A stretch of 5,795 nucleotides of DNA from Phycisphaerales bacterium (GTDB lineage Bacteria; Planctomycetota; Phycisphaerae; Sedimentisphaerales; Anaerohalosphaeraceae), in contig DSDH01000501.1 of the NCBI GenBank assembly GCA_011055475.1, positions 1 to 5,795 of the forward strand. The letters run 5' to 3'. Below are positions 1-5,767 of this stretch, in pieces. Within the stretch, counting starts at the first letter, position 1. Each line of letters begins with the position of its first letter. The notes beneath the pieces were generated by a model that was not told the origin of the DNA, ran no database searches, and worked only from the letters and a program-made list of their open reading frames with translations. A program made the position numbers and the translations under genes.

Positions 1-96
1 CAGACGGCCACGGCCGTGTTCCGCTCACTGGACGAGGCCTTGGCACACCTGCCGTCCGCATGGGAACGCGAGGACGATGGGCAAGGCCCCGATTAA
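1..96 (+). CDS. 3' end of an unidentified gene, possibly a STAS-domain protein (partial)
   Basis: The first reading frame is open from the window edge to a TAA at 94-96 and gives 31 residues, including TATAVFRSLDEALAHL. A strand-helix pattern of the form 'VF.SLDEALA.L' is what the last helix of STAS domains (anti-sigma-factor antagonists) often looks like, but 31 residues are too few to prove the family. The frame overlaps the start of pabB by 20 bases, so the two genes may be translationally coupled and in one transcription unit. That it is coding is inferred from the overlap and from its fit with the GC-rich codon use of the neighbours. Function remains unassigned. Confidence 0.45.
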   Translation, partial: QTATAVFRSLDEALAHLPSAWEREDDGQGPD

Positions 97-1603
97 TTCG
101 CCCGGCCCCATTGTCTGCCGGGTCTGTTACGAGCCCGCCCGGACCCTCGCTACACCCGCCGCCTTGACCGCGTGCATCGGCAGAGAGCCCGACTCAATCG
201 TCCTGGGCGGGCACGCCGCATCCAAATGGATGGGCGGCTGGAGTCTTTGGACCCCGCAGCCCCGACACGTGCTTGAGTGTTCCCCGGACCACCCCGACCC
301 CTTGGGCGCCCTGAACCAGGAACTGGCCCGCTATCGCCTGGAGGCGCGGGACACGCCGAGCGGTTGCTCCTTCTGTGGCGGCTGGCTCGGATTCTTCAGT
401 TACGACCTGGGTGATGCGCTCGAGCCGGTTGGCTCTCGGGCCCGGCGAGATTTGGATTGCCCGTGGATTCGGCTGGCCTTTTGCGATCGCTGGATCGCCT
501 GGGATCATCGCAGCGACGCCGTCTGGCTGGGCGCCCTGCAGATGGACGATGACCCGACACCCGTCGCGGTCAAGCTGGCCGAGATGCGGACCCTGTTGGA
601 CCAAGCCGAACGCACGACCATCGCGGCCGTGCCCGCGATCGCCATCGACCAGGTCCGCCTCGACCATGTGCCCTGCAACATGTCGCGGACGCAATACGTC
701 CGAGCCGTCACCAATATCCGTCGAAGCGTCCACGATGGCGACGTGTACCAGGTCAATCTGTCGCAGCGGTTCACGTGCGCCTGCCCGGCGGCCCCGGCGG
801 ACCTCCTGCGATGGCAGAACCAATACAACCCCAGCCCCTACGCGGCACTGGTGCAGACGCGTCGGTTTGCGGTCGTCAGCGCCTCGCCGGAGCTGTTCCT
901 GGCCGTGTCCGGTGGGCGAATCATCACCCGGCCGATCAAGGGCACCCGCCGGCGGCGGCTTGGCGGTCCTGGCGCCGATGCGCACAACCGTCGCACCTGG
1001 AAGGAGTTATGGGCCAGCGAGAAGGATCGGGCCGAACTAACCATGATCGTCGATCTTGAACGCAACGACTTGGCCCGCGTGTGCGTGCCCGGCACGCGGA
1101 CCGTGGTCCAGCGTCGCGTCATCGAGGAATACGCCACCGTCTACCACGGGGTGGCCACGATCGCCGGGCAGCTCGCCCGGCCCCACGGCCCCGGCTGGCT
1201 GGAGGATATCCTGCGGGCCACCTTCCCGGGCGGGTCGATCACCGGGGCGCCGAAGATCCGGGCCCGTCAGATCATCGGCCAATTGGAGCCCACCTGCCGC
1301 GGTGTGTATACCGGCGCGATCGGCTGGATTGGCCTGGACGATACCCTTGAGCTGAACGTCGCCATCCGCACGCTGTTCATCCAGGGCGGCGTCGCCTATA
1401 TCCAGACGGGGGGCGGCATTATCGCCGATTCGGACCCCGACGAGGAATACGAGGAGGCCCTCACCAAGGCCCGGGCCCTCGTGGCCGGTGTGGAGGCGAT
1501 TTGCCGCGTTGCCGAGCGGCCAGGCCGCCCTTGGGCCGCCCTCGGATCGCAGGTGCCGGCCGGGCAGCGCAAAGAAAGAGGCCACGGACGTCCTTGCCCG
1601 TGA
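77..1603 (+). CDS. pabB: Aminodeoxychorismate synthase component I (PabB)
   Basis: This 508-residue protein belongs to the chorismate-binding family (anthranilate synthase I / PabB / isochorismate synthase). Seen in order: an N-terminal GWLGFFSYDLG segment (residues 102-112), GDVYQVNLSQRF (221-232), SASPELFL (268-275), PIKGTRRRR (286-294), SEKDRAELTMIVDLERNDL (314-332), FPGGSITGAPK (383-393) and GGGIIADSDPDEEYEEALTKA (446-465, approximate). The Lys in PIKGT (K288) is the key to the assignment: PabB enzymes carry Lys here (covalent intermediate with chorismate), whereas TrpE has Ala. The protein should aminate chorismate to 4-amino-4-deoxychorismate in the cytoplasm, using ammonia from a PabA glutaminase, for folate synthesis. 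No glutaminase or lyase (PabC) domain is fused and neither gene is in view. The ATG at 77 has only a close-set GAGG (70-73, 3 bases away) and overlaps the upstream gene, so coupled translation is likely. About 30 residues after 478 form a polar, low-complexity tail beyond the family core. Confidence 0.94.
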   Translation: MGKAPINSPGPIVCRVCYEPARTLATPAALTACIGREPDSIVLGGHAASKWMGGWSLWTPQPRHVLECSPDHPDPLGALNQELARYRLEARDTPSGCSFCGGWLGFFSYDLGDALEPVGSRARRDLDCPWIRLAFCDRWIAWDHRSDAVWLGALQMDDDPTPVAVKLAEMRTLLDQAERTTIAAVPAIAIDQVRLDHVPCNMSRTQYVRAVTNIRRSVHDGDVYQVNLSQRFTCACPAAPADLLRWQNQYNPSPYAALVQTRRFAVVSASPELFLAVSGGRIITRPIKGTRRRRLGGPGADAHNRRTWKELWASEKDRAELTMIVDLERNDLARVCVPGTRTVVQRRVIEEYATVYHGVATIAGQLARPHGPGWLEDILRATFPGGSITGAPKIRARQIIGQLEPTCRGVYTGAIGWIGLDDTLELNVAIRTLFIQGGVAYIQTGGGIIADSDPDEEYEEALTKARALVAGVEAICRVAERPGRPWAALGSQVPAGQRKERGHGRPCP

Positions 1604-2142
1604 CCCATTTCGTCGCATTGTTCTGTTGTTCTTCTGTGTTGCCTTGCGTTTCTTGAGCCCTGTTCCGTCTACCTCACCGGCTCAGGCGGGGGCCGCTCCA
1701 ATACGACGAGAGTGTCCAGCCCAGTCCGTTTCGGCCTCGTGGGCCCGCGCCTTTCGGCGTTGCACGTGCTCATCCCTGCGCACGCCGGACTGAGCCTGAC
1801 CAACAGGATCCATCCCAACCATACGACCAACATCCATGTCCACATTCAGGTTACCCCCACATGGTCCGCCGCCACATCGGCGACGTGATGGAAGAATCTT
1901 GAATTTCGCCAACGCCAAACCCGCCCCGGCATGTCACCCCAGCACGTGGTGACGCCATACACAGCCACCTGGTCCCCTTCATTATAGGACACAGAAATCG
2001 CCCCCTTGGCAGCGTGGCGTGGCGGTGACGAGGCCAACCTTACGATGCGAAACATTATCGGAAGCAGAAAAAAAATTGTCGGGCCGCGAAAAAAGCAAGG
2101 TTCCGTCGGCCATCGTGGGGTCACGCGACTTCCCATCAAGTG
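1604..2142. other. 539-base spacer between pabB and comM, no convincing gene
   Basis: Both flanking genes end into this interval (pabB from the left, comM from the right). No open frame here has a good start with a ribosome site and a recognisable product. A T-rich tract (about 1616-1655) follows pabB, and the pabB frame stays open for 94 codons after its TGA, up to a TGA at 1886-1888, without a usable start. A 6-bp hairpin (GTCACC 1933-1938, GGTGAC 1948-1953) has no T-run. An A8 tract lies at 2068-2075. I saw no tRNA, riboswitch or clear rho-independent terminator. Promoter-like hexamers on the minus strand are listed separately. Confidence 0.6.
2054..2082 (-). promoter_or_regulatory. Candidate sigma70-like promoter on the minus strand
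   Basis: Read on the minus strand there is CCGACA (2082-2077), a 17-base spacer containing a T8 run, and GATAAT (2059-2054). This is 4/6 and 5/6 to the housekeeping consensus at ideal spacing. It lies downstream of comM and would transcribe toward the 3' end of pabB. A perfect TATAAT on the same strand occurs at 1986-1981 but has no good -35. No gene is recognised downstream, so this may be chance in an AT-rich patch or the start of a small RNA or antisense transcript. Confidence 0.22.
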
Positions 2143-3684
2143 CTACAGCTTGCGGTCGAGCTTGCGATAGCCGATGGCCTCGGCGATATGCGCCGCGCCG
2201 ATGCCGGCGTCGCCTTCCAGGTCCGCGATGGTCCGCGCGACCTTGAGAATCTTGTCATGGGCCCGGGCGCTGAGCCCGAACTCGGCCATCGCGCTGCGCA
2301 AGAGTTGCTCGCCCGCCGCGTCCAGCGGGCAAAACTGCTCCACCTGCCGATGCGTCATTGTCGCGTTCGTCACGATCCGTCCATCCTGCCGTTCCGGGGC
2401 GAAGCGCTCCTGCTGTACCACCCGTGCCGCACACACGCGGCGCCGGATCGCTTCGCTCGTTTCCTGATCGCCACGGCCCCGCAACTTGCGGAACGCCACC
2501 GGCGGCACGTCGATGTGCAGGTCGATGCGATCCAGCAGCGGCCCGGACACCTTGCCCAGGTACCGCTCGATCTGGCCCGGCGAGCAGCGACACTTGCGGT
2601 CGCGCATGCCGAAGTATCCGCAGGGGCACGGGTTCATCGCCGCCACCAGGATGAACCGCGCGGGAAACGTGATCGTGCCGCGGGCCCGCGCGACCGTGAC
2701 CGTGCCCTCCTCCAGCGGCTGGCGGATCATCTCCAGGACGTGCCGGGGGAACTCGGCAAATTCATCCAGAAACAGAATCCCGTGATGCGCCAGGCTCAGC
2801 TCACCCGGCCGCGGCATCGTGCCGCCGCCCACCAGCGCCGGGCCGCTGGCCGTATGATGGGGCGCCCGCACCGGTCGTGTGGCGATCAGCGCCGTCGAAT
2901 GCGGCAGGAGCCCCACCGCCGAATAGATCCGCGTCGTCTCCAGCGACTCCGCCAGCGCGAGCGGCGGCAGGATCGTCGCCAGCCGCTGGGCGAGCATCGT
3001 CTTGCCCGCACCAGGCGGGCCGATCATCATCACGTTGTGCCCGCCGGCCGCGGCGATCGTCAGGGCCCGCTTGGCCGTCTCCTGGCCCTTGACCTCGGCG
3101 AAGTCGCAATCGTATCGCGAGGCCCGGCTGAACACCGCGTTCAGATCCACCGAGGTTGCCTCCAACGGCAGCGCATCGCTGAGGAACCCGACCGCCTGGC
3201 TGAGCGATCCGACGCCGAACACCTCAATGCCGTTCACGACCGCCGCCTCCTCGGCGTTTTCCAACGGCACGATCAGACGGCCGAACCCCGCCGCGGCGGC
3301 CGTCAAAGCCATCGACAGCACCCCCTGCACCGGTCGCACGCGGCCGTCCAGGGCCAGCTCGCCGACGATCACGCAGTCCCGCAGGCCATCCGGCAAGAGG
3401 TTCCCCGTCGCCGCCAGCATGCCCAGCGCGATCGGCAGGTCGAAGGCCGGCCCGACCTTGCGCACATCCGCCGGCGCCAGGTTCACCAGCGACCGCGTAT
3501 CGGGGTAGGTAAACCCGCTGTTCGTGATGGCGCTGCGAACCCGCTCGGTGCTTTCCTTGACGGCTGGATCGGGAAGCCCCACCACCATCTGCTTTTCAAA
3601 GCCGCCCCGGGCCACGTCCACCTCCACCTCGCAGACGGTGCCCTCGATGCCTTCCAGTGTCACACTGTGCAATTTTGCCAACAT
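2143..3684 (-). CDS. comM: ComM/YifB-family Mg-chelatase-like AAA+ ATPase
   Basis: This 513-residue protein has the family's usual length and layout. Residues 1 to about 170 form the N-terminal ChlI/Lon-protease-like domain (LVNLAPADVRKVGPAFDLPIALG, about 66-88). The AAA+ core follows with Walker A GPPGAGKT (222-229), the family motif RAPHHTAS (273-280), Walker B GILFLDEF (302-309), a paired-cysteine segment CPC...CRC (C353, C355, C365, C367; zinc-ribbon-like, typical of the family) and an arginine-bearing LLDRIDLHI (383-391). The C-terminal Mg-chelatase-associated domain runs from about 405 to the end. Characterised ComM is a hexameric branch-migration helicase that helps integrate DNA during natural transformation. 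The family also occurs in bacteria not known to be competent, so competence in this host is not implied. The ATG at 3684-3682 is preceded by GAGAGGG on the minus strand. The gene runs away from the putative origin, opposite to dnaN. Confidence 0.95.
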   Translation of the reverse strand: MLAKLHSVTLEGIEGTVCEVEVDVARGGFEKQMVVGLPDPAVKESTERVRSAITNSGFTYPDTRSLVNLAPADVRKVGPAFDLPIALGMLAATGNLLPDGLRDCVIVGELALDGRVRPVQGVLSMALTAAAAGFGRLIVPLENAEEAAVVNGIEVFGVGSLSQAVGFLSDALPLEATSVDLNAVFSRASRYDCDFAEVKGQETAKRALTIAAAGGHNVMMIGPPGAGKTMLAQRLATILPPLALAESLETTRIYSAVGLLPHSTALIATRPVRAPHHTASGPALVGGGTMPRPGELSLAHHGILFLDEFAEFPRHVLEMIRQPLEEGTVTVARARGTITFPARFILVAAMNPCPCGYFGMRDRKCRCSPGQIERYLGKVSGPLLDRIDLHIDVPPVAFRKLRGRGDQETSEAIRRRVCAARVVQQERFAPERQDGRIVTNATMTHRQVEQFCPLDAAGEQLLRSAMAEFGLSARAHDKILKVARTIADLEGDAGIGAAHIAEAIGYRKLDRKL

Positions 3685-3689
3685 GGCCG

Positions 3690-3696
3690 CCCTCTC
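3690..3696 (-). promoter_or_regulatory. Ribosome binding site of comM
   Basis: Minus-strand GAGAGGG lies 5 bases before the ATG (3684-3682). It supports this start, which also matches the MLAKLHSVTLEG-type N-terminus usual for the family. Confidence 0.7.
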
Positions 3697-3719
3697 GCCT
3701 GACGGGTCCGGAAGGTGTC

Positions 3720-3748
3720 ATTATCGCTCAACCACCAGGATTCAGCAA
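3720..3748 (-). promoter_or_regulatory. Candidate comM promoter
   Basis: On the minus strand, TTGCTG (3748-3743), a 17-base spacer and GATAAT (3725-3720) lie 36 bases upstream of the comM start codon. The -10 is 5/6 and the -35 keeps the TTG. Spacing and placement fit, but the match is made by eye and the -35 is weak. A second GATAAT (3813-3808) has no good -35. Confidence 0.4.
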
Positions 3749-3817
3749 CCCCCTTTTCAACGGTAACGGACATCGTAACACACCAAAACAGAGGTGCGGA
3801 AAAATACATTATCGGCC

Positions 3818-3826
3818 CGTGGATAA
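3818..3826 (-). promoter_or_regulatory. DnaA box, one mismatch (TTATCCACG on minus strand)
   Basis: The minus strand reads TTATCCACG, one base from the TTATCCACA consensus. It is inverted relative to the perfect box at 3941-3949, and the two share the 13-base sequence GTGGATAACCTGT (3819-3831) as an inverted repeat. Known role: binding of the initiator DnaA. Confidence 0.65.
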
Positions 3827-3940
3827 CCTGTGAAACGCGCCGTGAGATCCGTCGGCACCGGCCGTCCGGCTTGGGGATGGAACATGCCTGGCGAGGGTAT
3901 CCCACAAAACGGGCGAGCCTCGCACAAGACAGATGACAGG

Positions 3941-3949
3941 TTATCCACA
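3941..3949 (+). promoter_or_regulatory. DnaA box, perfect TTATCCACA
   Basis: Exact match to the strong bacterial DnaA box, preceded by ACAGG, so that ACAGGTTATCCAC (3936-3948) mirrors the box at 3818-3826. It lies about 30 bases before the AT-rich tract, a sensible place for an initiator to anchor before unwinding. Confidence 0.78.
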
Positions 3950-3980
3950 AGCCCTGCCGGGGGAAATTCGCCGTAACGTG

Positions 3981-4082
3981 TTATACGAACTGAACTTACA
4001 GAAATACGGTGATGCATCTTTAACAACGTCACAGCCTATATGACCATGAGTACTACAGTGATTCTATATTCTTGTATTTTAA
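3981..4082. other. AT-rich tract, candidate DNA unwinding element
   Basis: I counted 34 G or C in these 102 bases. The stretch 4061-4082 has only 3 in 22. It lies between the perfect DnaA box and dnaN. In known origins the AT-rich unwinding element adjoins the DnaA boxes. The same bases could also carry the dnaN promoter: TATATT at 4065-4070 is -10-like, with ATGACC at 4040-4045 at a long 19-base spacing. I therefore do not call a separate promoter. Confidence 0.5.
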
Positions 4083-4120
4083 CCCTCAGAGGCGGCCCCC
4101 CGGCCCCCGCAAAAACCCCC
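4083..4120 (-). other. Four-G-run tract, possible G-quadruplex on the minus strand
   Basis: The plus strand carries CCC (4083-4085), C6 (4096-4101), C5 (4104-4108) and C5 (4116-4120). The minus strand thus has four G-runs with loops of 7, 2 and 10 bases. This meets relaxed quadruplex rules (one loop exceeds 7). It adjoins the AT-rich tract directly. Whether it folds is unknown. Confidence 0.4.
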
Positions 4121-4153
4121 TTCCGGCGACCAAAAAACACTTTCCAACCACGC

Positions 4154-4180
4154 CCGGACAAGGTACAGTACCGTGTCTGG
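4154..4180. promoter_or_regulatory. 27-bp imperfect palindrome upstream of dnaN (possible operator)
   Basis: The left arm CCGGACAAGGTAC (4154-4166) and right arm GTACCGTGTCTGG (4168-4180) face each other across a single central A (4167). Twelve of 13 positions can pair: 11 Watson-Crick, one G-T, and one A-G mismatch. The inner GGTAC/GTACC is perfect. It sits 62 bases before the dnaN start codon, where a dimeric repressor could act on dnaN transcription, or a leader-RNA hairpin could form. It does not match the DnaA box or the common LexA consensus patterns I know. The binding protein is unknown. Confidence 0.5.
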
Positions 4181-4233
4181 CGAATCGTCCCGGAAGACGG
4201 TTTCGGCAACACGGAAAAGGACGCAGTCAAACC

Positions 4234-4237
4234 GAGG
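4234..4237 (+). promoter_or_regulatory. Ribosome binding site of dnaN
   Basis: GAGG lies 5 bases before the ATG at 4243. It decides the start: the frame is open upstream to a TTG at 4072, but that extension has no clamp-like sequence, while MKVKFNRSALQEAL is a normal DnaN beginning. Confidence 0.75.
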
Positions 4238-4242
4238 TTTCC

Positions 4243-5343
4243 ATGAAGGTCAAATTCAACCGATCGGCCCTGCAGGAGGCGTTGAACCTGGTCACGAGCA
4301 TCACCCCGGCGCGCACGCCGAAGGACATCCTTAAGTGCGTCCGGGTCACGGCGTCTGGAGACACCGTGCGTCTGTGTGCGACGGACCTGGAGGTGGGAAT
4401 TCACTATCGCGTTGCCCAAGTGGAAGTCGAACGGGATGGTGACATTGTCGCGCCGGCGGACAAGCTGGCGGCGATCGTCCGCGAAAGCATCGACGACGTT
4501 ATCGAAATCGAAGTCACCGAGACGACGATCCACATCCGGGGCAGCGACAGCCACTTCGCGATCTATGCCCACGATGTGTCGCAGTATCCGCAGGTGCCCG
4601 ATTTCGAGGGCGCAGCCGACGTGGAGCTGACGCTGGGCGCCCTGCAGGAGGCGATCGACCTGTGCCTGTTCGCCGCGGCCCGCGAGAGCACGCGCTACGC
4701 GTTGAACGGCGTGCTTTGGGAAGTGGAAGGTAAGAAGCTGACGCTGGTCGCGACCGATGGGCGGCGGCTGGCCAAGGCGACGGCCACGTTGCAGGCCGCC
4801 GCCGGCGCCGTGCCCGATGGGCGGGTGATCGTGCCGGCCAAGACGATGGGGCTGTTGGACCGTATCGGGGGGGATGAATCGCAATTGGTGGCGGTGCGGT
4901 TCGTGGGAAACCAGATCGTTCTGGCCTGTGATCCGGTGGTCGTCTGCTCCAATCTGGTCGAGGGGAACTTCCCACAGTACCGGGACATCATCCCCAAGGA
5001 CTACGACAAGAAGCTGACGCTGCCCACCGAGGCCACGCTCAGTGCCGTGCGGCGCGCGGCTCTTCTGGCCGGCGATGACAGCAAGGGCATTCGCCTCGCG
5101 CTCAAGCCGGGGGCGATGATCTTTTCCAGCCGTTCCCCGGAGACGGGCGATGCGCAGATCGACATGGCCGTGGAGTATAAGGGCGAGCCGCTGGATATCG
5201 GCTTCAACCCGCAGTTCCTGGTCGATGTGCTGCGGGTGATGAAAAGCGACACGTTTGAGCTGCACCTGGGTCAGGCCGACCGGCCGGGCCTGTTCAAGTG
5301 CGGTCAGAAGCTGCTTTACATTGTCATGCCGGTCAACTTGTGA
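4243..5343 (+). CDS. dnaN: DNA polymerase III sliding clamp (beta subunit)
   Basis: The 366-residue product has the same length as the E. coli clamp. Three repeated clamp folds are expected at about 1-120, 121-245 and 246-366. Seen motifs include ATDLEVG (46-52), VATDGRRLA (169-177), EGNFPQYRDIIP (240-251) and the C-terminal YIVMPVNL (359-366). The residues lining the groove that binds clamp-binding motifs are kept: T171/L176 in the TDGRRL loop, P244, and M362-P363 near the end. The dimeric ring tethers the replicative polymerase and recruits mismatch-repair and other partners on DNA. The gene follows the putative origin and is 46 bases upstream of a DUF721/DciA-type gene and then probably gyrB, so an operon is likely. 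dnaA is not upstream, unlike the commonest bacterial order. Nothing points to truncation or frameshift. Confidence 0.97.
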   Translation: MKVKFNRSALQEALNLVTSITPARTPKDILKCVRVTASGDTVRLCATDLEVGIHYRVAQVEVERDGDIVAPADKLAAIVRESIDDVIEIEVTETTIHIRGSDSHFAIYAHDVSQYPQVPDFEGAADVELTLGALQEAIDLCLFAAARESTRYALNGVLWEVEGKKLTLVATDGRRLAKATATLQAAAGAVPDGRVIVPAKTMGLLDRIGGDESQLVAVRFVGNQIVLACDPVVVCSNLVEGNFPQYRDIIPKDYDKKLTLPTEATLSAVRRAALLAGDDSKGIRLALKPGAMIFSSRSPETGDAQIDMAVEYKGEPLDIGFNPQFLVDVLRVMKSDTFELHLGQADRPGLFKCGQKLLYIVMPVNL

Positions 5344-5377
5344 GCAGCGACGTCAGGTTGTGCAGCGGCGAGGTTGC

Positions 5378-5383
5378 AGGGGA
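5378..5383 (+). promoter_or_regulatory. Ribosome binding site of the DUF721 gene
   Basis: AGGGGA lies 6 bases before the ATG at 5390. It favours this start over earlier in-frame codons that would overlap dnaN. Confidence 0.7.
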
Positions 5384-5389
5384 ACGTGC

Positions 5390-5746
5390 ATGGCGGGTAA
5401 GCGGCGCGATGAGGACCTGCTTTGGGCGGCGACGGCCTGGCAGCGAAAGGTCCCTCCCGCGGCCACACCGGTGGGTCGGACCGTCCAGGAGTACCTCGCC
5501 GGCTCGGATCGGGCCCTGCGGTCGGCCGGTCAGGTGCTCGACGCGTGGGATCAGCTCGTACCGACCACTCTGCGAGAGCATTGCACACCGGTCGCCCTCG
5601 AACGCGGGCGTCTCATGGTGGAGGTCGATCCCGGCCCGTACATGCACGAGTTGCAGTTGGCCACGGCGGAACTGGTCACGGCTTTGAAGGCGCGGTGCCC
5701 GCGCGTGCGATTGCAGAAGATCGTCCTGCGAGCGCGAGGAAGATAG
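5390..5746 (+). CDS. DUF721 / DciA-type protein, probable replicative helicase operator
   Basis: This 118-residue basic protein fits the DUF721 (DciA) pattern: a conserved-type Trp in QVLDAWDQLVP (W53), then a segment like 'L..H..P..L..G.L.V.V....' (residues 61-80, LREHCTPVALERGRLMVEVD), then YMHELQLATAELVTALK (84-100), and a strand-like RVRLQKIVLRARGR end. DciA is the widespread bacterial partner that helps load DnaB helicase in species lacking DnaC/DnaI-type loaders. The N-terminal 45 residues (basic, with two Trp) are less typical of the family and are not assigned. The gene lies 46 bases after dnaN and 21 before the probable gyrB. The dnaN-(recF)-DUF721-gyrB order is known from Actinobacteria, here without recF. 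The family call is made by eye and is good but not certain. A DciA role is inferred from family and position. Confidence 0.8.
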   Translation: MAGKRRDEDLLWAATAWQRKVPPAATPVGRTVQEYLAGSDRALRSAGQVLDAWDQLVPTTLREHCTPVALERGRLMVEVDPGPYMHELQLATAELVTALKARCPRVRLQKIVLRARGR

Positions 5747-5767
5747 CACGACGAGGTATAGAACCGA

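Larger units (their letters stand above)
3697..4242. other. oriC: Probable chromosomal replication origin (oriC)
   Basis: This non-coding interval separates divergent comM and dnaN. It contains a perfect DnaA box at 3941-3949, an inverted near-perfect box at 3818-3826, and weaker look-alikes at 3795-3803 (minus, TTTTCCGCA) and 3981-3989 (plus, TTATACGAA). A tract of about one third G+C follows (3981-4082), in a much more GC-rich genome. Flanking dnaN, with gyrB downstream, is a classical origin setting. Two strong boxes are few for an origin, and dnaA is not adjacent. The assignment is therefore an inference from box, AT-rich tract and gene context. Confidence 0.68.

Noticed and set aside
194..985. 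263-codon minus-strand frame opposite pabB
   Set aside because: Low-complexity shadow of a clear PabB gene, with no motif of its own.
77..1603. Anthranilate synthase (TrpE) instead of PabB
   Set aside because: The motif reads PIKGT, with the Lys of PabB. TrpE would have PIAGT, and no N-terminal LLES-type tryptophan site is visible.
2055..2070. SRP RNA-like GGAAGCAG at 2060-2067
   Set aside because: The rest of the conserved SRP hairpin (paired strand and tetraloop context) is absent.
2031..2112. Possible comM terminator: GGCC-ACCTT (2031-2040) with AAGGTT-GGCC (2098-2112)
   Set aside because: The arms are interrupted by a 5-base insertion and separated by about 57 bases, and no compact GC stem precedes a T-run.
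2140..3702. 520-codon plus-strand frame opposite comM
   Set aside because: Its product is Arg/His/Gln-rich with no family motif, and it mirrors comM, which has Walker motifs and the CPC/CRC pattern. Long antisense frames are common opposite GC-rich genes.
2052..3815. Repeat ACATTATCGG at 2052-2061 and 3806-3815 flanking comM
   Set aside because: Several 10-base repeats are expected by chance in a window this size, and no longer match or element boundary surrounds them.
3979..3998. loxP-like TTATACGAA near 3981
   Set aside because: Only a partial half-site resemblance, with no inverted partner or recombinase gene. It is better seen as a degenerate DnaA-like 9-mer.
4072..4242. N-terminal extension of dnaN from a TTG start
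   Set aside because: The ATG at 4243 has a well-placed GAGG and gives a 366-residue clamp, and the extension reads through the C-rich tract and palindrome.
4036..5265. 409-codon minus-strand frame opposite dnaN
   Set aside because: Antisense shadow of dnaN with no recognisable domain. It also runs across the origin.
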